From: RGIG995 sp045543655
GTDB taxonomy: Bacteria > Bacillota > Clostridia > Oscillospirales > UBA644
Assembly (NCBI GenBank): GCA_045543655.1
Contig: JAZPXN010000047.1
Location: 1 to 64,000 of the forward strand
DNA length: 64,000 bases
Direction of reading: 5' to 3'
Of the stretch, positions 35,231 through 43,470 are shown piece after piece. The translations under genes were made by a program, and so were the position numbers. Under the pieces are notes generated by a model. That model saw only the letters and a list, made by a program, of their open reading frames with translations, was not told where the DNA came from and did not search any database. Position 1 is the first letter of the stretch; each line of letters starts with the position of its first letter.

Positions 35231-35400
35231 GCTAAAAAACCACCGGCAGTGCCGGTGATATCCGTAAGGCGTTGGCTTTGCCCAATAAATGATCCGAGCG
35301 AAGCGGGGCTCGATTTGCAAGAGACGTTGTTTCGATGAGCCGATCGGCTCGGCAGGAAAATGCCCCACGCAGGCTACGTCGGCACGGCCGATGGTCATGA
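35231..35400. other. Candidate dispersed repeat or structured element
   Basis: This non-coding stretch has a 17-bp hairpin (CACCGGC / GCCGGTG at 35241-35257), a perfect 14-bp palindrome GAGCCGATCGGCTC (35337-35350), and a conserved-looking GAGCGAAGCGGGGCTCG block. It recalls short repeats dispersed in gut Clostridia genomes whose shadow translations appear as tiny hypothetical proteins. A 71-aa minus-strand frame through it has no supported start. Only one copy is seen here, so the repeat nature is recalled, not shown. Confidence 0.35.
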
Positions 35401-35404
35401 CTTA

Positions 35405-35433
35405 TTGACAACGGGGTGGAGATATGCTATAAT
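35405..35433 (+). promoter_or_regulatory. Promoter of the metallophosphoesterase gene
   Basis: Consensus TTGACA at 35405 and TATAAT at 35428, 17 bp apart, with an extended -10 (TATGC). Confidence 0.88.
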
Positions 35434-35490
35434 AAGATAAAAGAATCCATCGTATCCGCGGGGGCTACGCCGATACGGAAGAGGTGTTTT

Positions 35491-37191
35491 ATGAAATTTG
35501 TAAAGCTTTCGGTCTGTCTTCTTTTGGTGCTGACGGTGATCCTTTGCGCACTGCCTTCCTTGGGGGCGGAGGCGGATATGACCTACGAATTCTCCACCCT
35601 TCTGCCCGGACGGGCGGACGGTGCGGTCACCGTGAAGGGGATTGATCCTGCGGCGGAGTATCTTTTGCAATGGGCGGACGATGCCGGGCCTCTGCCCGGG
35701 TACTACCCCCTGTCCGGCAAGGTTGATATGACGGTCAACGGCACCACGCTGAAGTTTACGCCTGCAGACATGACCGCCATTCCTGCCGGCGCTACCCGGT
35801 TGATTCTTACCCTTGACGGAACGACGGTTTCTTCCTGCTCCATTCCCGAAGAACGGAGAGTAGCGGCGAAAGCGCCCCGGTACACCTTCGGCGTTGTGTC
35901 CGATCTCCATTTTGGCTCTTCCAATGCGGTGCAGGGCTTTACTTCCGCTTTGGATTATCTGGAGAATGCAGGCGTTTCCTTCGTCCTTACCGCAGGGGAC
36001 AATACCTGCGGCGGAGCGGCGGCGGAATGGAATCTCTTCGCCCAGACCTACGCGGAATACGACGCCGTACCGCTGTGGCTTACTCTGGGCAATCACGACG
36101 CTTTGGCCTGGAATCTTTCGGTCACCCCCGACGTGGCCATGAAAAATCTAAAGCGGGCGTTTCCTTATTTCGGAACCGAGACGCATCCTTACGGGGACGA
36201 CTTTAAGATGACCCTGTCCGCTCAAAACCCCGATTACGATTATTCCGTAGCGTATCAAGGAGATCTGTATCTTTTTATGGGCATCGGGGCGGCCTCCAAC
36301 GACAGCGAGGATAAGAATATCGATCAGCGCCTCAGCGATACTCAGCTGGAATGGTTAGAAGAGGAATTGACCTCCTATTACGGCGGCGAGAACCCCGGCA
36401 ATGCTTTTCTGATCTTTCATTATTATACCCTCGAAGGGGGGATGAAGGTCCGGGAGGGCACCGAATGGAACAAGGAATCCTCCAAAAAGCTCCACGCACT
36501 TCTCAATAAGTTCCCCGGCCTGATTTATTTTAACGGCCACAACCACCACACCTTTGATGCGGAACCCATCAGCTACGGCGGTGTCTACGCCTCCCTCCAC
36601 GTGCCTTCTCTGGCCTACGGCGGTATCCTGAACGACGAGGGACATACCAACGGTTGCGAGGGATATCTGGTGGAGGTCTACGATGATTGCGTGCTCGTGA
36701 CGGGCGTTGATTTTGCCAATGGGACCTCCTATTCCTGCGCTACCTTCCGGATGGACGACGGATTCGGTGATATGGTTAAAGCTTACGGGATGACTCTGAA
36801 GACCACCGCTTCCGGCGCCGTGCAATGGCGGGCGAACGGAGGCGCCGCCTCCTGGGAAAAACTGACTGTTCTGTCCGATCTGAAGACCGACGGCTCTGTG
36901 ACTGAGATTCCCTATTCCGATGAGATTTCCGTGGAATTCCGGGCAAATGAGACCCACATGCAATGGAAACTCTCTACCGGAGACGATTCTGCCTGGAAAA
37001 ATCTGATCGAGCTGGAGGATATTCCGGAAAACTCCGATCAGGAGCCCTCCACCGATTCCGGCGCAAACACCGACGGTACGGGCCCTTCTTCGGGCGGGAA
37101 CGGCGTTCTTTGGATCGCGGTGGCCGCTGTCGCCGTGATCGCTGCGGCCGGTGCTGCCTCCGTGGCCGTGATCCTGAAAAAACGGAAATGA
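35491..37191 (+). CDS. Secreted, membrane-anchored calcineurin-like metallophosphoesterase
   Basis: A 566-aa protein with a signal peptide (about 1-26), a calcineurin-type phosphoesterase domain (about 125-410) with all metal motifs: VVSDLHFG, TAGDNT, LGNHDA, HYYTLEG and NGHNHH. A C-terminal beta region (about 420-520) and a Ser/Gly linker lead to one membrane helix followed by KKRK. It should act outside the cell, attached by its C-terminal helix, hydrolysing phosphomonoesters, diesters or nucleotides; substrate unknown. The ATG at 35491 has a GAGGTG site, and the upstream extension contains the promoter and is rejected. Confidence 0.88.
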   Translation: MKFVKLSVCLLLVLTVILCALPSLGAEADMTYEFSTLLPGRADGAVTVKGIDPAAEYLLQWADDAGPLPGYYPLSGKVDMTVNGTTLKFTPADMTAIPAGATRLILTLDGTTVSSCSIPEERRVAAKAPRYTFGVVSDLHFGSSNAVQGFTSALDYLENAGVSFVLTAGDNTCGGAAAEWNLFAQTYAEYDAVPLWLTLGNHDALAWNLSVTPDVAMKNLKRAFPYFGTETHPYGDDFKMTLSAQNPDYDYSVAYQGDLYLFMGIGAASNDSEDKNIDQRLSDTQLEWLEEELTSYYGGENPGNAFLIFHYYTLEGGMKVREGTEWNKESSKKLHALLNKFPGLIYFNGHNHHTFDAEPISYGGVYASLHVPSLAYGGILNDEGHTNGCEGYLVEVYDDCVLVTGVDFANGTSYSCATFRMDDGFGDMVKAYGMTLKTTASGAVQWRANGGAASWEKLTVLSDLKTDGSVTEIPYSDEISVEFRANETHMQWKLSTGDDSAWKNLIELEDIPENSDQEPSTDSGANTDGTGPSSGGNGVLWIAVAAVAVIAAAGAASVAVILKKRK

Positions 37192-37230
37192 CGGGGTCCG
37201 GACGAAGATCAGTACGGAGATCCCATAAGA

Positions 37231-37261
37231 AAACCCCTTCCGCTCTGCGGAAGGGGTTTTT
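37231..37261. terminator. Bidirectional intrinsic terminator
   Basis: Stem AACCCCTTCCGC / GCGGAAGGGGTT with a TCT loop and T tract, between the phosphoesterase and the convergent DUF1294 gene. Confidence 0.9.
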
Positions 37262-37267
37262 GTACGG

Positions 37268-37537
37268 TCAGAAGACGTAAGTATAAAGCAGGTAGGCTCC
37301 AAGGCCGTTGAGGACGATGCTGAGGGGGACGCCCAGCAGAAATTTCAGATGCTTCGTCTTGTGTCGGAAGACCCGCATCCCCAAAAGTGCCCCAAGTCCG
37401 CCTCCCAACAGGGCCGACCCAAGAAGGATCCGCTCGGGGATGCGCCATTCTCCCCGCCGGGCCCGGCCTTTGTCTATGCCGAATAAAAGGAAGGAGACGA
37501 TCCCTGCGACTCCCAGCCAGATCCATATCAATTCCAT
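37268..37537 (-). CDS. DUF1294 membrane protein
   Basis: An 89-aa protein with three hydrophobic segments, matching DUF1294: N-terminal helix, FGIDKGRARRGEWRIPE (the family's cytoplasmic loop), LLGGGLGALLGMRVFRHKTKHLKF, and a final helix. The family is widespread in bacteria and of unknown function. An AGAGAGGTGCG ribosome-binding site precedes the ATG. It is a single-gene transcript between two convergent or divergent neighbours. Confidence 0.9.
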   Translation of the reverse strand: MELIWIWLGVAGIVSFLLFGIDKGRARRGEWRIPERILLGSALLGGGLGALLGMRVFRHKTKHLKFLLGVPLSIVLNGLGAYLLYTYVF

Positions 37538-37663
37538 AAAAACGCACCTCTCTTTTCATAGAATACCACGAATTTTCCCCGCTGTCAAGGGGAATTCTGA
37601 AAAAAGTGGAAAAATATACCGTTTTGGTTTGCAAAAGATTCACGGATTGGAAATATTTTTCCC

Positions 37664-37692
37664 TTGCGATTTGGGCGAAAATATGGTAAAAT
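37664..37692 (+). promoter_or_regulatory. Promoter of the SH3/C39-like gene
   Basis: TTGCGA at 37664 and TAAAAT at 37687 with extended TATGG, 17 bp apart. Confidence 0.7.
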
Positions 37693-37714
37693 GGTCGGGA
37701 AAGGAGAGACCGAT

Positions 37715-38677
37715 ATGAGAAAAATTCTGTTTCTCGGTCTGTTTGCTCTCACGCTGGTCTTTCTGTCTCCCGGCCTCGTTCAAAAGGCCCACGCCGCCGA
37801 AGCTTCCAGGGCGGGAACCGTTGTTACGGCTCAAACCCGGCTGAACGTACGGGCGGCACCCTCCACGTCCTCCACGATCCTGGCAGGGCTGCCCCGGAAC
37901 GGGATCGTGACCCTGATTTCCCAAAGCGGAAATTGGTGGAAGGTCGAATACGCCGCCGGCCGTTACGGCTACTGTCATAAGGATTATATTGCGCCTCTGC
38001 CCACGCAAACCGCTACGGTTTCGGCAGACGGCTCCAGATTGAATATTCGCACCGGCCCCTCGACCGGATACCGGGTGACCTCCCAGTATCGGGACGGTGC
38101 CTCGGTGATCGTTTTGTCTTCGTCCGGCGGCTGGGCGAGGGTTCTGTACGAAGGAACGAAGACCGGCTACGTATCCGAGGCCTATCTCCGCACTCCTTCC
38201 TCCGGGAAGGGGGCGGTGACGCTTTCCGTGCCCCGGTATTCTCAGACCGATTCCCGCTGGGCGGACGTGAGGCTTGGGAACAGTTCGTATACGATCCGTA
38301 CTGCCGGATGCACCACGACTGCCATGGCCATGGTGGAATCGACCGTCCGGGGAACGACCGTGACTCCCGGTGCGTTGGCCCGGGAGGTGCGTTATTCTTC
38401 CTCCGGGGATCTTTATTGGCCGTCGCACTATTCTGCCTACACCGGAAGGGACTATCTTTCTGAGGTTTACCGTCAGCTGCAGGCAGGCCGCCCGGTGATG
38501 ATCGGCGGATATACTCCCTCCGGCGCCCAGCATTGGGCGGTAATTACCGGGTTTACCGGGGGTGAATTGACCGCATCCAATTTTACGATCCACGATCCCG
38601 GCACCTCCTCCCGGAGGACCCTTGCCGATTTCCAGGCAAAATACAGCGTATTTTATAAGATCATGATCCGGAGATAA
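37715..38677 (+). CDS. Secreted SH3-domain protein with C39-like peptidase domain
   Basis: A 320-aa protein with a signal peptide (about 1-27), two bacterial SH3 domains (about 35-95: TRLNVRAAPSTSSTILAGLP; about 105-165: SRLNIRTGPSTGYRVTSQY) that usually bind the cell wall, and a papain-like C39-type domain (about 175-315) with the catalytic Cys in TAGCTTTAMAM and His in AQHWAVITGF. It probably cuts peptides or peptidoglycan cross-links outside the cell. The ATG at 37715 has an AAGGAGA site. Transcribed alone. Confidence 0.88.
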   Translation: MRKILFLGLFALTLVFLSPGLVQKAHAAEASRAGTVVTAQTRLNVRAAPSTSSTILAGLPRNGIVTLISQSGNWWKVEYAAGRYGYCHKDYIAPLPTQTATVSADGSRLNIRTGPSTGYRVTSQYRDGASVIVLSSSGGWARVLYEGTKTGYVSEAYLRTPSSGKGAVTLSVPRYSQTDSRWADVRLGNSSYTIRTAGCTTTAMAMVESTVRGTTVTPGALAREVRYSSSGDLYWPSHYSAYTGRDYLSEVYRQLQAGRPVMIGGYTPSGAQHWAVITGFTGGELTASNFTIHDPGTSSRRTLADFQAKYSVFYKIMIRR

Positions 38678-38737
38678 CGGCTTCTCCGGACCGATGAGAG
38701 CAAACGAAAGACCGGCGCCTTTTCGGCGCAAAAGGAC

Positions 38738-38764
38738 AGCCCCTTCCGCAGTATGGAAGGGGCT
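38738..38764. terminator. Bidirectional terminator
   Basis: Stem AGCCCCTTCC / GGAAGGGGCT, preceded by a smaller hairpin (CCTTTT / AAAAGG near 38718-38735). It separates the C39-like gene from the convergent 1059-aa gene. Confidence 0.75.
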
Positions 38765-38782
38765 TGTCGTCTTATCTTGAAA

Positions 38783-41700
38783 TTACAGCGTTATTCTTTG
38801 CAGGGAGGCTTCGCTGAAGTCCACGGTGACCGTCTTCACCGTACCGTTTTTTGCGACGGTATATTGAGCGGTGCCCTGTCCCTGCAGGAGGGCGGAGGCT
38901 CCGTCGATTGAGAGAACGTCGCTCTCCCAATCGTTGCACCAAACGGCGACGCCGTCCTTGACTACCGCCTTGATGGGGGATCCGAGAGGGGCGGGCACGG
39001 CGTAACGGTAGCCGTCGGCGATCAAAGTGCCTTCTCGGCGGGTGTCGGGATCGTTGTACCAGTCGGTGGCCATGAAATAAAGATGCTTTGCGCCGTCGGG
39101 CTGGTCGTATCGGACGAACTGGACGTTTTCGTCTCCTTCGCCGTAGACCGTTTCCTTTGCAAGGAACTGGGGCGTGATTTCGTTCAGCAGCTCCTGGCAG
39201 ACGGCCATTGCGGCGCCGTCGGCTGCGTATTCCTTGACGTTAACGAAGATCACGCGGCCTTTGCCGACGGGAATCTCGCAGGCCAGCGTCCGGCCGGAAT
39301 CGGTTTTCCGCAGAACCGTTCCTTCGGCGGGTGCGGTTCCCACGGTGACGGGAAGCCCCCGGTAGGTATCGGAAACGAATTCCCCGTCGGGCGCAAGGGT
39401 CTTGCGGAAGGGATGATCGATATATTGGTGATTCAGACTCAGAACGTCGGTTCGCAGGGTGGTTACGGCGCATTGGGGCCAGCCGAGCATCAGCGTGCCC
39501 CCCTTCTCCGCGTAGGCCTGCAGCTTATCGAAATCTTTCGGAAGGGCCTTGTTGTAGCCCACCGCCACCAGCAGGGGATAGGTATCGTAGCTTTCCTGCT
39601 CGATGGGGATGACGTCCACGTTTCCGTGGGGCGTTCCGGTATAGTAGCCAACGCTTTCGTTGGGACAGGGATGGCGGTAAATGCTGCCGTGCCGGTTGCG
39701 GGGATAGAAGTATTTGAGGTTCATCCACGCTCCCTCCGGTGCGGCCATCGGCATGGTGGGCGAGCCCCAACAGCGGAGTCTGCCAAAGCAATCCCATCCG
39801 TCGAACCGTCCGGAAAGGAAGGCGATCGGCGTATAATGCTCTCCGGTGCGGGCGTGGGTTTGTACGTAACGGTAAAAGTCGGTCTGCTGCTTCGTGTGCT
39901 TGCGGCAGGCCTCGGAGAAGCGGTTGAAGCCGGAATACAACTCCTCGATATGCCAGAGCCCCTCTTCGGTGTTGATGTCGTGGATGCCCTGCATCCAGGA
40001 TCCGAACAACGCCAACCGATACCGGAAATTCTTTTCATCGGTGTCGTGGGGCGTGGAAGACCATTGCACGGCGTGATGGGCGCCGACGGTGGGACGTCCG
40101 TAGGCCTTCGAAGCGCCCCGCAATGCGGCGGCGACCGTTTCCTGAGGACCGTACATCAGCTCCGCACCCGTCCATTCGTATCCTGCCTGATAGAAATATT
40201 TGAACAGCGTGGTGGGACCGGTGTGGCGCGTGGTATCCTTCTTGGTTGCCCGCAGGTGGCTGACGGTGAAATTTGCCCGCAGCTCCATATCGTCCGGAAC
40301 GGTCGGATCCCGGAAAAAGATGCGTTTTCCGTCCTTTTCAAACAGGTTTGCAGGATTTGCCCGGGTCGTGGCCATATTGTGCCCGTGGGTCTTGTTCCTG
40401 CGGTGGAACAACTCGATAAAGGCTTCCTCTCCCCGTTGTTCCATATCCCAGATGTTCCAATAGCACAGGGCGCCGTCGTTCTCGTGGCATTGCCGTCCCT
40501 GAAATTCCGGTCCCTCCAGCGTTTCGTAGGAGGGGTTCGTGTCGCATCCGGGCAACTCCCGGCCGTCCAGCATATGAACGTATTTCATGCCCGCCTTGTT
40601 CAGCAGGTTCGCCGTCTTTTTCCACAAGGCCTCGTTCAGAGATCGGGTGCCGCACCAGCGGTAGGTGGGACGGATGGTGAAAAGGTTCCCGATCTGATTC
40701 CCGAAATACCATTTCAGATAGGTCTTCACCGCTTCTTCCTCGTTTGGCACGTAGACCATATCCCCGGTGCCGGTGACGACGCCGTCGTCTTCCCGGATCA
40801 CGCAGCGCTCCACGGTGCAGGCTTCGGTCTTATCCTGATAACGCAGCGTAAATTCGATTCCGTTTTTTGCATCGTCGCATTGCAGGACGAGGGCGTTCAG
40901 CCCCTCTTCCTCGCAGTGCAGATCGATTGCCCGCACCCGATCGGAGGTCAGGGTGATTTTTGCGTCCTTTTCGGTGTCTACGATCACGGCGAAGGGCTTT
41001 CCGGCGGTGACGATTTTGGGACAGGCTACGAGGAACGTATCGTCCTCGCAGACAAGGCCGATATCGTAAATATGATAAGCCAGAGGATCCCGATAATCAG
41101 AGGTAAGGGTAAAGGTCAATTCGTTTTTGCCCGGCAGAACCTCCGCACCGTTCAGAGAAATTTCTCCCTCGCTCTTCCGGTGACAGCGCTCGAAAAGTTT
41201 GTCGGAGTAGAAGGTTTTTCCGTTCAGCCGTACGTCCAGTCCCACCCATTCTTTATGAGAAAGATTGATTCCCGTCCAGGTAAATTGAGGGCGTCCGTCG
41301 GTATTCGGCGCAAAGGCCGGCGCGTGGTTCCAGCCCGTCTCGGACCGGAACAGGGGCGCTTCTCCGTAAACCGTGCCCGTATACCCCTCGCCTTCCAGAT
41401 ACAGCGCTACGGAGGCGGTTTTTGCGGTGTCGAAAGCAATCTCCCGGGTCAATTCCTGCCAGTCGTAGGTCCCCTCCGGCAGACCGATATCAAAGATCTC
41501 GTCCGCGTCGCCTTTCGTGGAACGGACGTCCACCCCCGGTTTTTTATAGCGGATCTCGACCCGGAATCGAAGATAGGCTCCTTCGGGAATTTTGACGTTT
41601 TCGGCCTTCACCGAGATCCCCATCGTCCAGCGGTCCGTATAATTTTTCGTTGCAATGTAGGAAAGCTTCGGCGGGAAGGTCATCTTGTGGTAGGCAAGGA

Positions 41701-41962
41701 GGGGATAGGTCCCGTCGGATGCCATTTTCAGGCAATACTGATCCTTCCACGCCTCGTCTGCCGAGAGACTGTCGTCGATGCGGCGGTAAAGCGTGGGGGT
41801 GTCGGGCTCGTTCTTCCATTGGAAAAACAGTGCGGTCTCCCCGGTGAAGTGAAGTCTTCTTGCTCCCTTCACGCCGTCCCCGTCAAAGGTGACGGTGACG
41901 CTTTTCCCCGGGCGGATGCGGAGCGGTTCGGATTCGGTACGAACGGAAAAGTAACGTTCCAT
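38783..41962 (-). CDS. Large multidomain carbohydrate-active-like protein (paralogue B)
   Basis: A 1059-aa protein closely related to the product at 27360 along its whole length (about 70% identical by eye over the first 220 residues) with the same domain order and the same conserved blocks TGAELMYGPQE, QGIHDINTEEGLWH, CPNESVGYYTGTPHGNVD. It lacks a signal peptide. Unlike paralogue A it is a single-gene transcript with its own consensus promoter, which argues for a separate substrate or control. The family is not recognised; glycoside hydrolase is the best guess from architecture. Confidence 0.6.
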   Translation of the reverse strand: MERYFSVRTESEPLRIRPGKSVTVTFDGDGVKGARRLHFTGETALFFQWKNEPDTPTLYRRIDDSLSADEAWKDQYCLKMASDGTYPLLAYHKMTFPPKLSYIATKNYTDRWTMGISVKAENVKIPEGAYLRFRVEIRYKKPGVDVRSTKGDADEIFDIGLPEGTYDWQELTREIAFDTAKTASVALYLEGEGYTGTVYGEAPLFRSETGWNHAPAFAPNTDGRPQFTWTGINLSHKEWVGLDVRLNGKTFYSDKLFERCHRKSEGEISLNGAEVLPGKNELTFTLTSDYRDPLAYHIYDIGLVCEDDTFLVACPKIVTAGKPFAVIVDTEKDAKITLTSDRVRAIDLHCEEEGLNALVLQCDDAKNGIEFTLRYQDKTEACTVERCVIREDDGVVTGTGDMVYVPNEEEAVKTYLKWYFGNQIGNLFTIRPTYRWCGTRSLNEALWKKTANLLNKAGMKYVHMLDGRELPGCDTNPSYETLEGPEFQGRQCHENDGALCYWNIWDMEQRGEEAFIELFHRRNKTHGHNMATTRANPANLFEKDGKRIFFRDPTVPDDMELRANFTVSHLRATKKDTTRHTGPTTLFKYFYQAGYEWTGAELMYGPQETVAAALRGASKAYGRPTVGAHHAVQWSSTPHDTDEKNFRYRLALFGSWMQGIHDINTEEGLWHIEELYSGFNRFSEACRKHTKQQTDFYRYVQTHARTGEHYTPIAFLSGRFDGWDCFGRLRCWGSPTMPMAAPEGAWMNLKYFYPRNRHGSIYRHPCPNESVGYYTGTPHGNVDVIPIEQESYDTYPLLVAVGYNKALPKDFDKLQAYAEKGGTLMLGWPQCAVTTLRTDVLSLNHQYIDHPFRKTLAPDGEFVSDTYRGLPVTVGTAPAEGTVLRKTDSGRTLACEIPVGKGRVIFVNVKEYAADGAAMAVCQELLNEITPQFLAKETVYGEGDENVQFVRYDQPDGAKHLYFMATDWYNDPDTRREGTLIADGYRYAVPAPLGSPIKAVVKDGVAVWCNDWESDVLSIDGASALLQGQGTAQYTVAKNGTVKTVTVDFSEASLQRITL

Positions 41963-41991
41963 AGCGGGCCTCCAAGCGGATTCTTTTTTTT

Positions 41992-42020
41992 ATTATACCT
42001 AAAATGATCCGTATTGTCAA
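41992..42020 (-). promoter_or_regulatory. Promoter of paralogue B
   Basis: On the minus strand consensus TTGACA (42020-42015) and TATAAT (41997-41992), 17 bp apart. Confidence 0.88.
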
Positions 42021-42086
42021 GGAAAAAAACGAGAGAGGGGGGAAATTCCGTTTTTTTTCATTTTTGCGATTGTAACACTTTTTTCC

Positions 42087-42115
42087 TTGCTTTTCCGGAT
42101 GGATTTTGCTATAAT
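42087..42115 (+). promoter_or_regulatory. Promoter of dut
   Basis: TTGCTT at 42087 and TATAAT at 42110 with TG extension, 17 bp apart. Confidence 0.75.
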
Positions 42116-42146
42116 GATATTATAAAACATTCGGAGGGATCGTTCC

Positions 42147-42584
42147 ATGTCTGTCAACGTCCGTTTTAAAAAACTGGATCCGGCGGCGCAAGTGCCGTCT
42201 TACGGCTCTTCTTTTGCCGCGGGGGCCGATCTTTATGCGCTGGAGGGGGAGGTTTTGCAGCCCGGTCAGACCGTTCTGGTTCATACCGGCATTGCTCTGG
42301 AGATCCCCGAAGGGTACGCCGGGCTGATCTACGCCCGCAGCGGCCTTGCCACCAAACGGGGCCTTGCTCCCGCCAATAAGGTAGGGGTCATCGACGCCGA
42401 CTATCGGGGGGAGATCATGGTGGCTCTTCACAATCATTCCGGTGCCGAACAGTCTATTGATGCGGGGGAGCGGATCGCCCAGTTGGTGATCGCGCCCTTT
42501 CTTCGGGTGGATTTTACCGAGACCGACGGTCTGTCTGAGACCGATCGGGGGGCCGGCGGATTCGGCTCTACGGGGAAGAAATAA
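42147..42584 (+). CDS. dut: dUTP diphosphatase
   Basis: The 145-aa trimeric dUTPase hydrolyses dUTP to dUMP, keeping uracil out of DNA. All five family motifs are present: GADLYA, ARSGLATKRG, NKVGVIDADYRGEI, GERIAQLVI and the C-terminal RGAGGFGSTG that closes over the active site. Length is typical of bacterial enzymes. The gene has its own promoter and ends at a terminator shared with a convergent AraC gene. Confidence 0.97.
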   Translation: MSVNVRFKKLDPAAQVPSYGSSFAAGADLYALEGEVLQPGQTVLVHTGIALEIPEGYAGLIYARSGLATKRGLAPANKVGVIDADYRGEIMVALHNHSGAEQSIDAGERIAQLVIAPFLRVDFTETDGLSETDRGAGGFGSTGKK

Positions 42585-42592
42585 AAAAGCAT

Positions 42593-42623
42593 AGAGGATG
42601 ATCGAAACGGTCATCCTCTTTTT
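42593..42623. terminator. Terminator between dut and the araC-like gene
   Basis: Stem AGAGGATGA / TCATCCTCT followed by TTTTT on the plus strand. Confidence 0.85.
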
Positions 42624-42626
42624 CGG

Positions 42627-43343
42627 CTATTTCTTTTCGTTGTGAAAGGCTTTCCAGAATCCGCTGTAGGATTTATATCCCACTCGCTCCGAGGCCTCTG
42701 CAAGGGATACGTCTTCGGTTTCAATCAGGTGCCGGGCGGCCTCCATCCTCCGTCGGGTCAGCTCGGTGCGGAAGGTGTTTCCGGTGTGCCTTACGATCAT
42801 TCGCTCGGTCTGTTTTTTGGATAACCCCAGCTCCTCCGCCAGATCGGAAAGTGAAAGGTCCGTGGCGTACTGATTGGCCAGCCGTTCGTGGATGATGAAG
42901 GCCGGATCCCGCAGGGGGATCATGGGGGCGGAAAGGTCGAAAATTTCCGCGCAGATAAAGCCAAGCGTCGCAGAAAGCTTCCCGGGAGAGGCTCCGGACG
43001 CAATCAGCTCGCATAGATGGTTCACGATGCCGCAGGGGAGATTTTTTCGCAAGACCTCGCCCACGGGGAAGTCGGTCTGAAAGGCGGTATGCAGTGATCC
43101 GGCCGTGGCAGACAGGCATTCGTGGAAAACGTCCGGCGGCAGGATCAGCGCCTGCTCCGGGCGAAGGGTGATGCGCCGTTCCCCCACCAGATATTCGCAT
43201 TCGCCGCCGCAGATCAGGTGCACCTCCGTATAGCGGTGCTTGTGCAGAGACGTGGGGCCGGAGCGGCAATCGAAAAATCCTTCCTGCAGGAAAACGGGAA
43301 AGCTCCGTTCTCCCACCGATACGGTCAACTGTTCGTTTCCCAT
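42627..43343 (-). CDS. AraC family transcriptional regulator of the sialidase locus
   Basis: A 238-aa regulator with an N-terminal cupin-like sensing domain (HKHRYTEVHLICGGECEYLVG, ALILPPDVFHE) and two C-terminal helix-turn-helix motifs (LSLSDLAEELGLSKKQTERMIV and VSLAEASERVGYKSYSGFWKAF). The start is placed at the ATG at 43343, which has GGAGG six bases upstream; longer frames to 43397 or 43520 lack ribosome-binding sites. It is divergent from the sialidase-nanA pair and its promoter overlaps theirs, so control of that pair, probably by a sialic-acid-type sugar, is likely. Confidence 0.85.
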   Translation of the reverse strand: MGNEQLTVSVGERSFPVFLQEGFFDCRSGPTSLHKHRYTEVHLICGGECEYLVGERRITLRPEQALILPPDVFHECLSATAGSLHTAFQTDFPVGEVLRKNLPCGIVNHLCELIASGASPGKLSATLGFICAEIFDLSAPMIPLRDPAFIIHERLANQYATDLSLSDLAEELGLSKKQTERMIVRHTGNTFRTELTRRRMEAARHLIETEDVSLAEASERVGYKSYSGFWKAFHNEKK

Positions 43344-43401
43344 CGCTTCCTCCAATATTTCCCGAAAAGACATCGGGAAAATCGCATGTCTCTTCATTCT
43401 A

Positions 43402-43460
43402 TTGACCCGGATCCGGATCTGTGATATCTTTATTATAGCACAGATTTTTGCGAAAGTAAA
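43402..43460. promoter_or_regulatory. Overlapping divergent promoters with palindromic operator candidate
   Basis: Plus strand: TTGACC (43402) and TATCTT (43425), spacing 17, for the sialidase. Minus strand: TTTACT (43460-43455) and TATAAT (43437-43432), spacing 17, for the AraC gene. The two -10 boxes are one base apart, so the promoters cannot both be occupied. A perfect palindrome CCGGATCCGG (43407-43416) sits between the -35 and -10 of the sialidase promoter. Confidence 0.7.
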
Positions 43461-43470
43461 GGTGTTATTT

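Noticed and set aside
35183..35398. A 71-codon minus-strand frame over the structured element
   Set aside because: It runs through the SPFH terminator and palindromes and has no start signals; it is better explained as a translation of a non-coding repeat.
39083..42007. A 974-codon plus-strand open frame
   Set aside because: It lies wholly opposite the 1059-aa paralogue B gene, whose promoter, ribosome-binding site and homology to paralogue A are clear. The plus-strand product is a low-complexity Gly/Val/His/Asp sequence, as expected for an antisense shadow.
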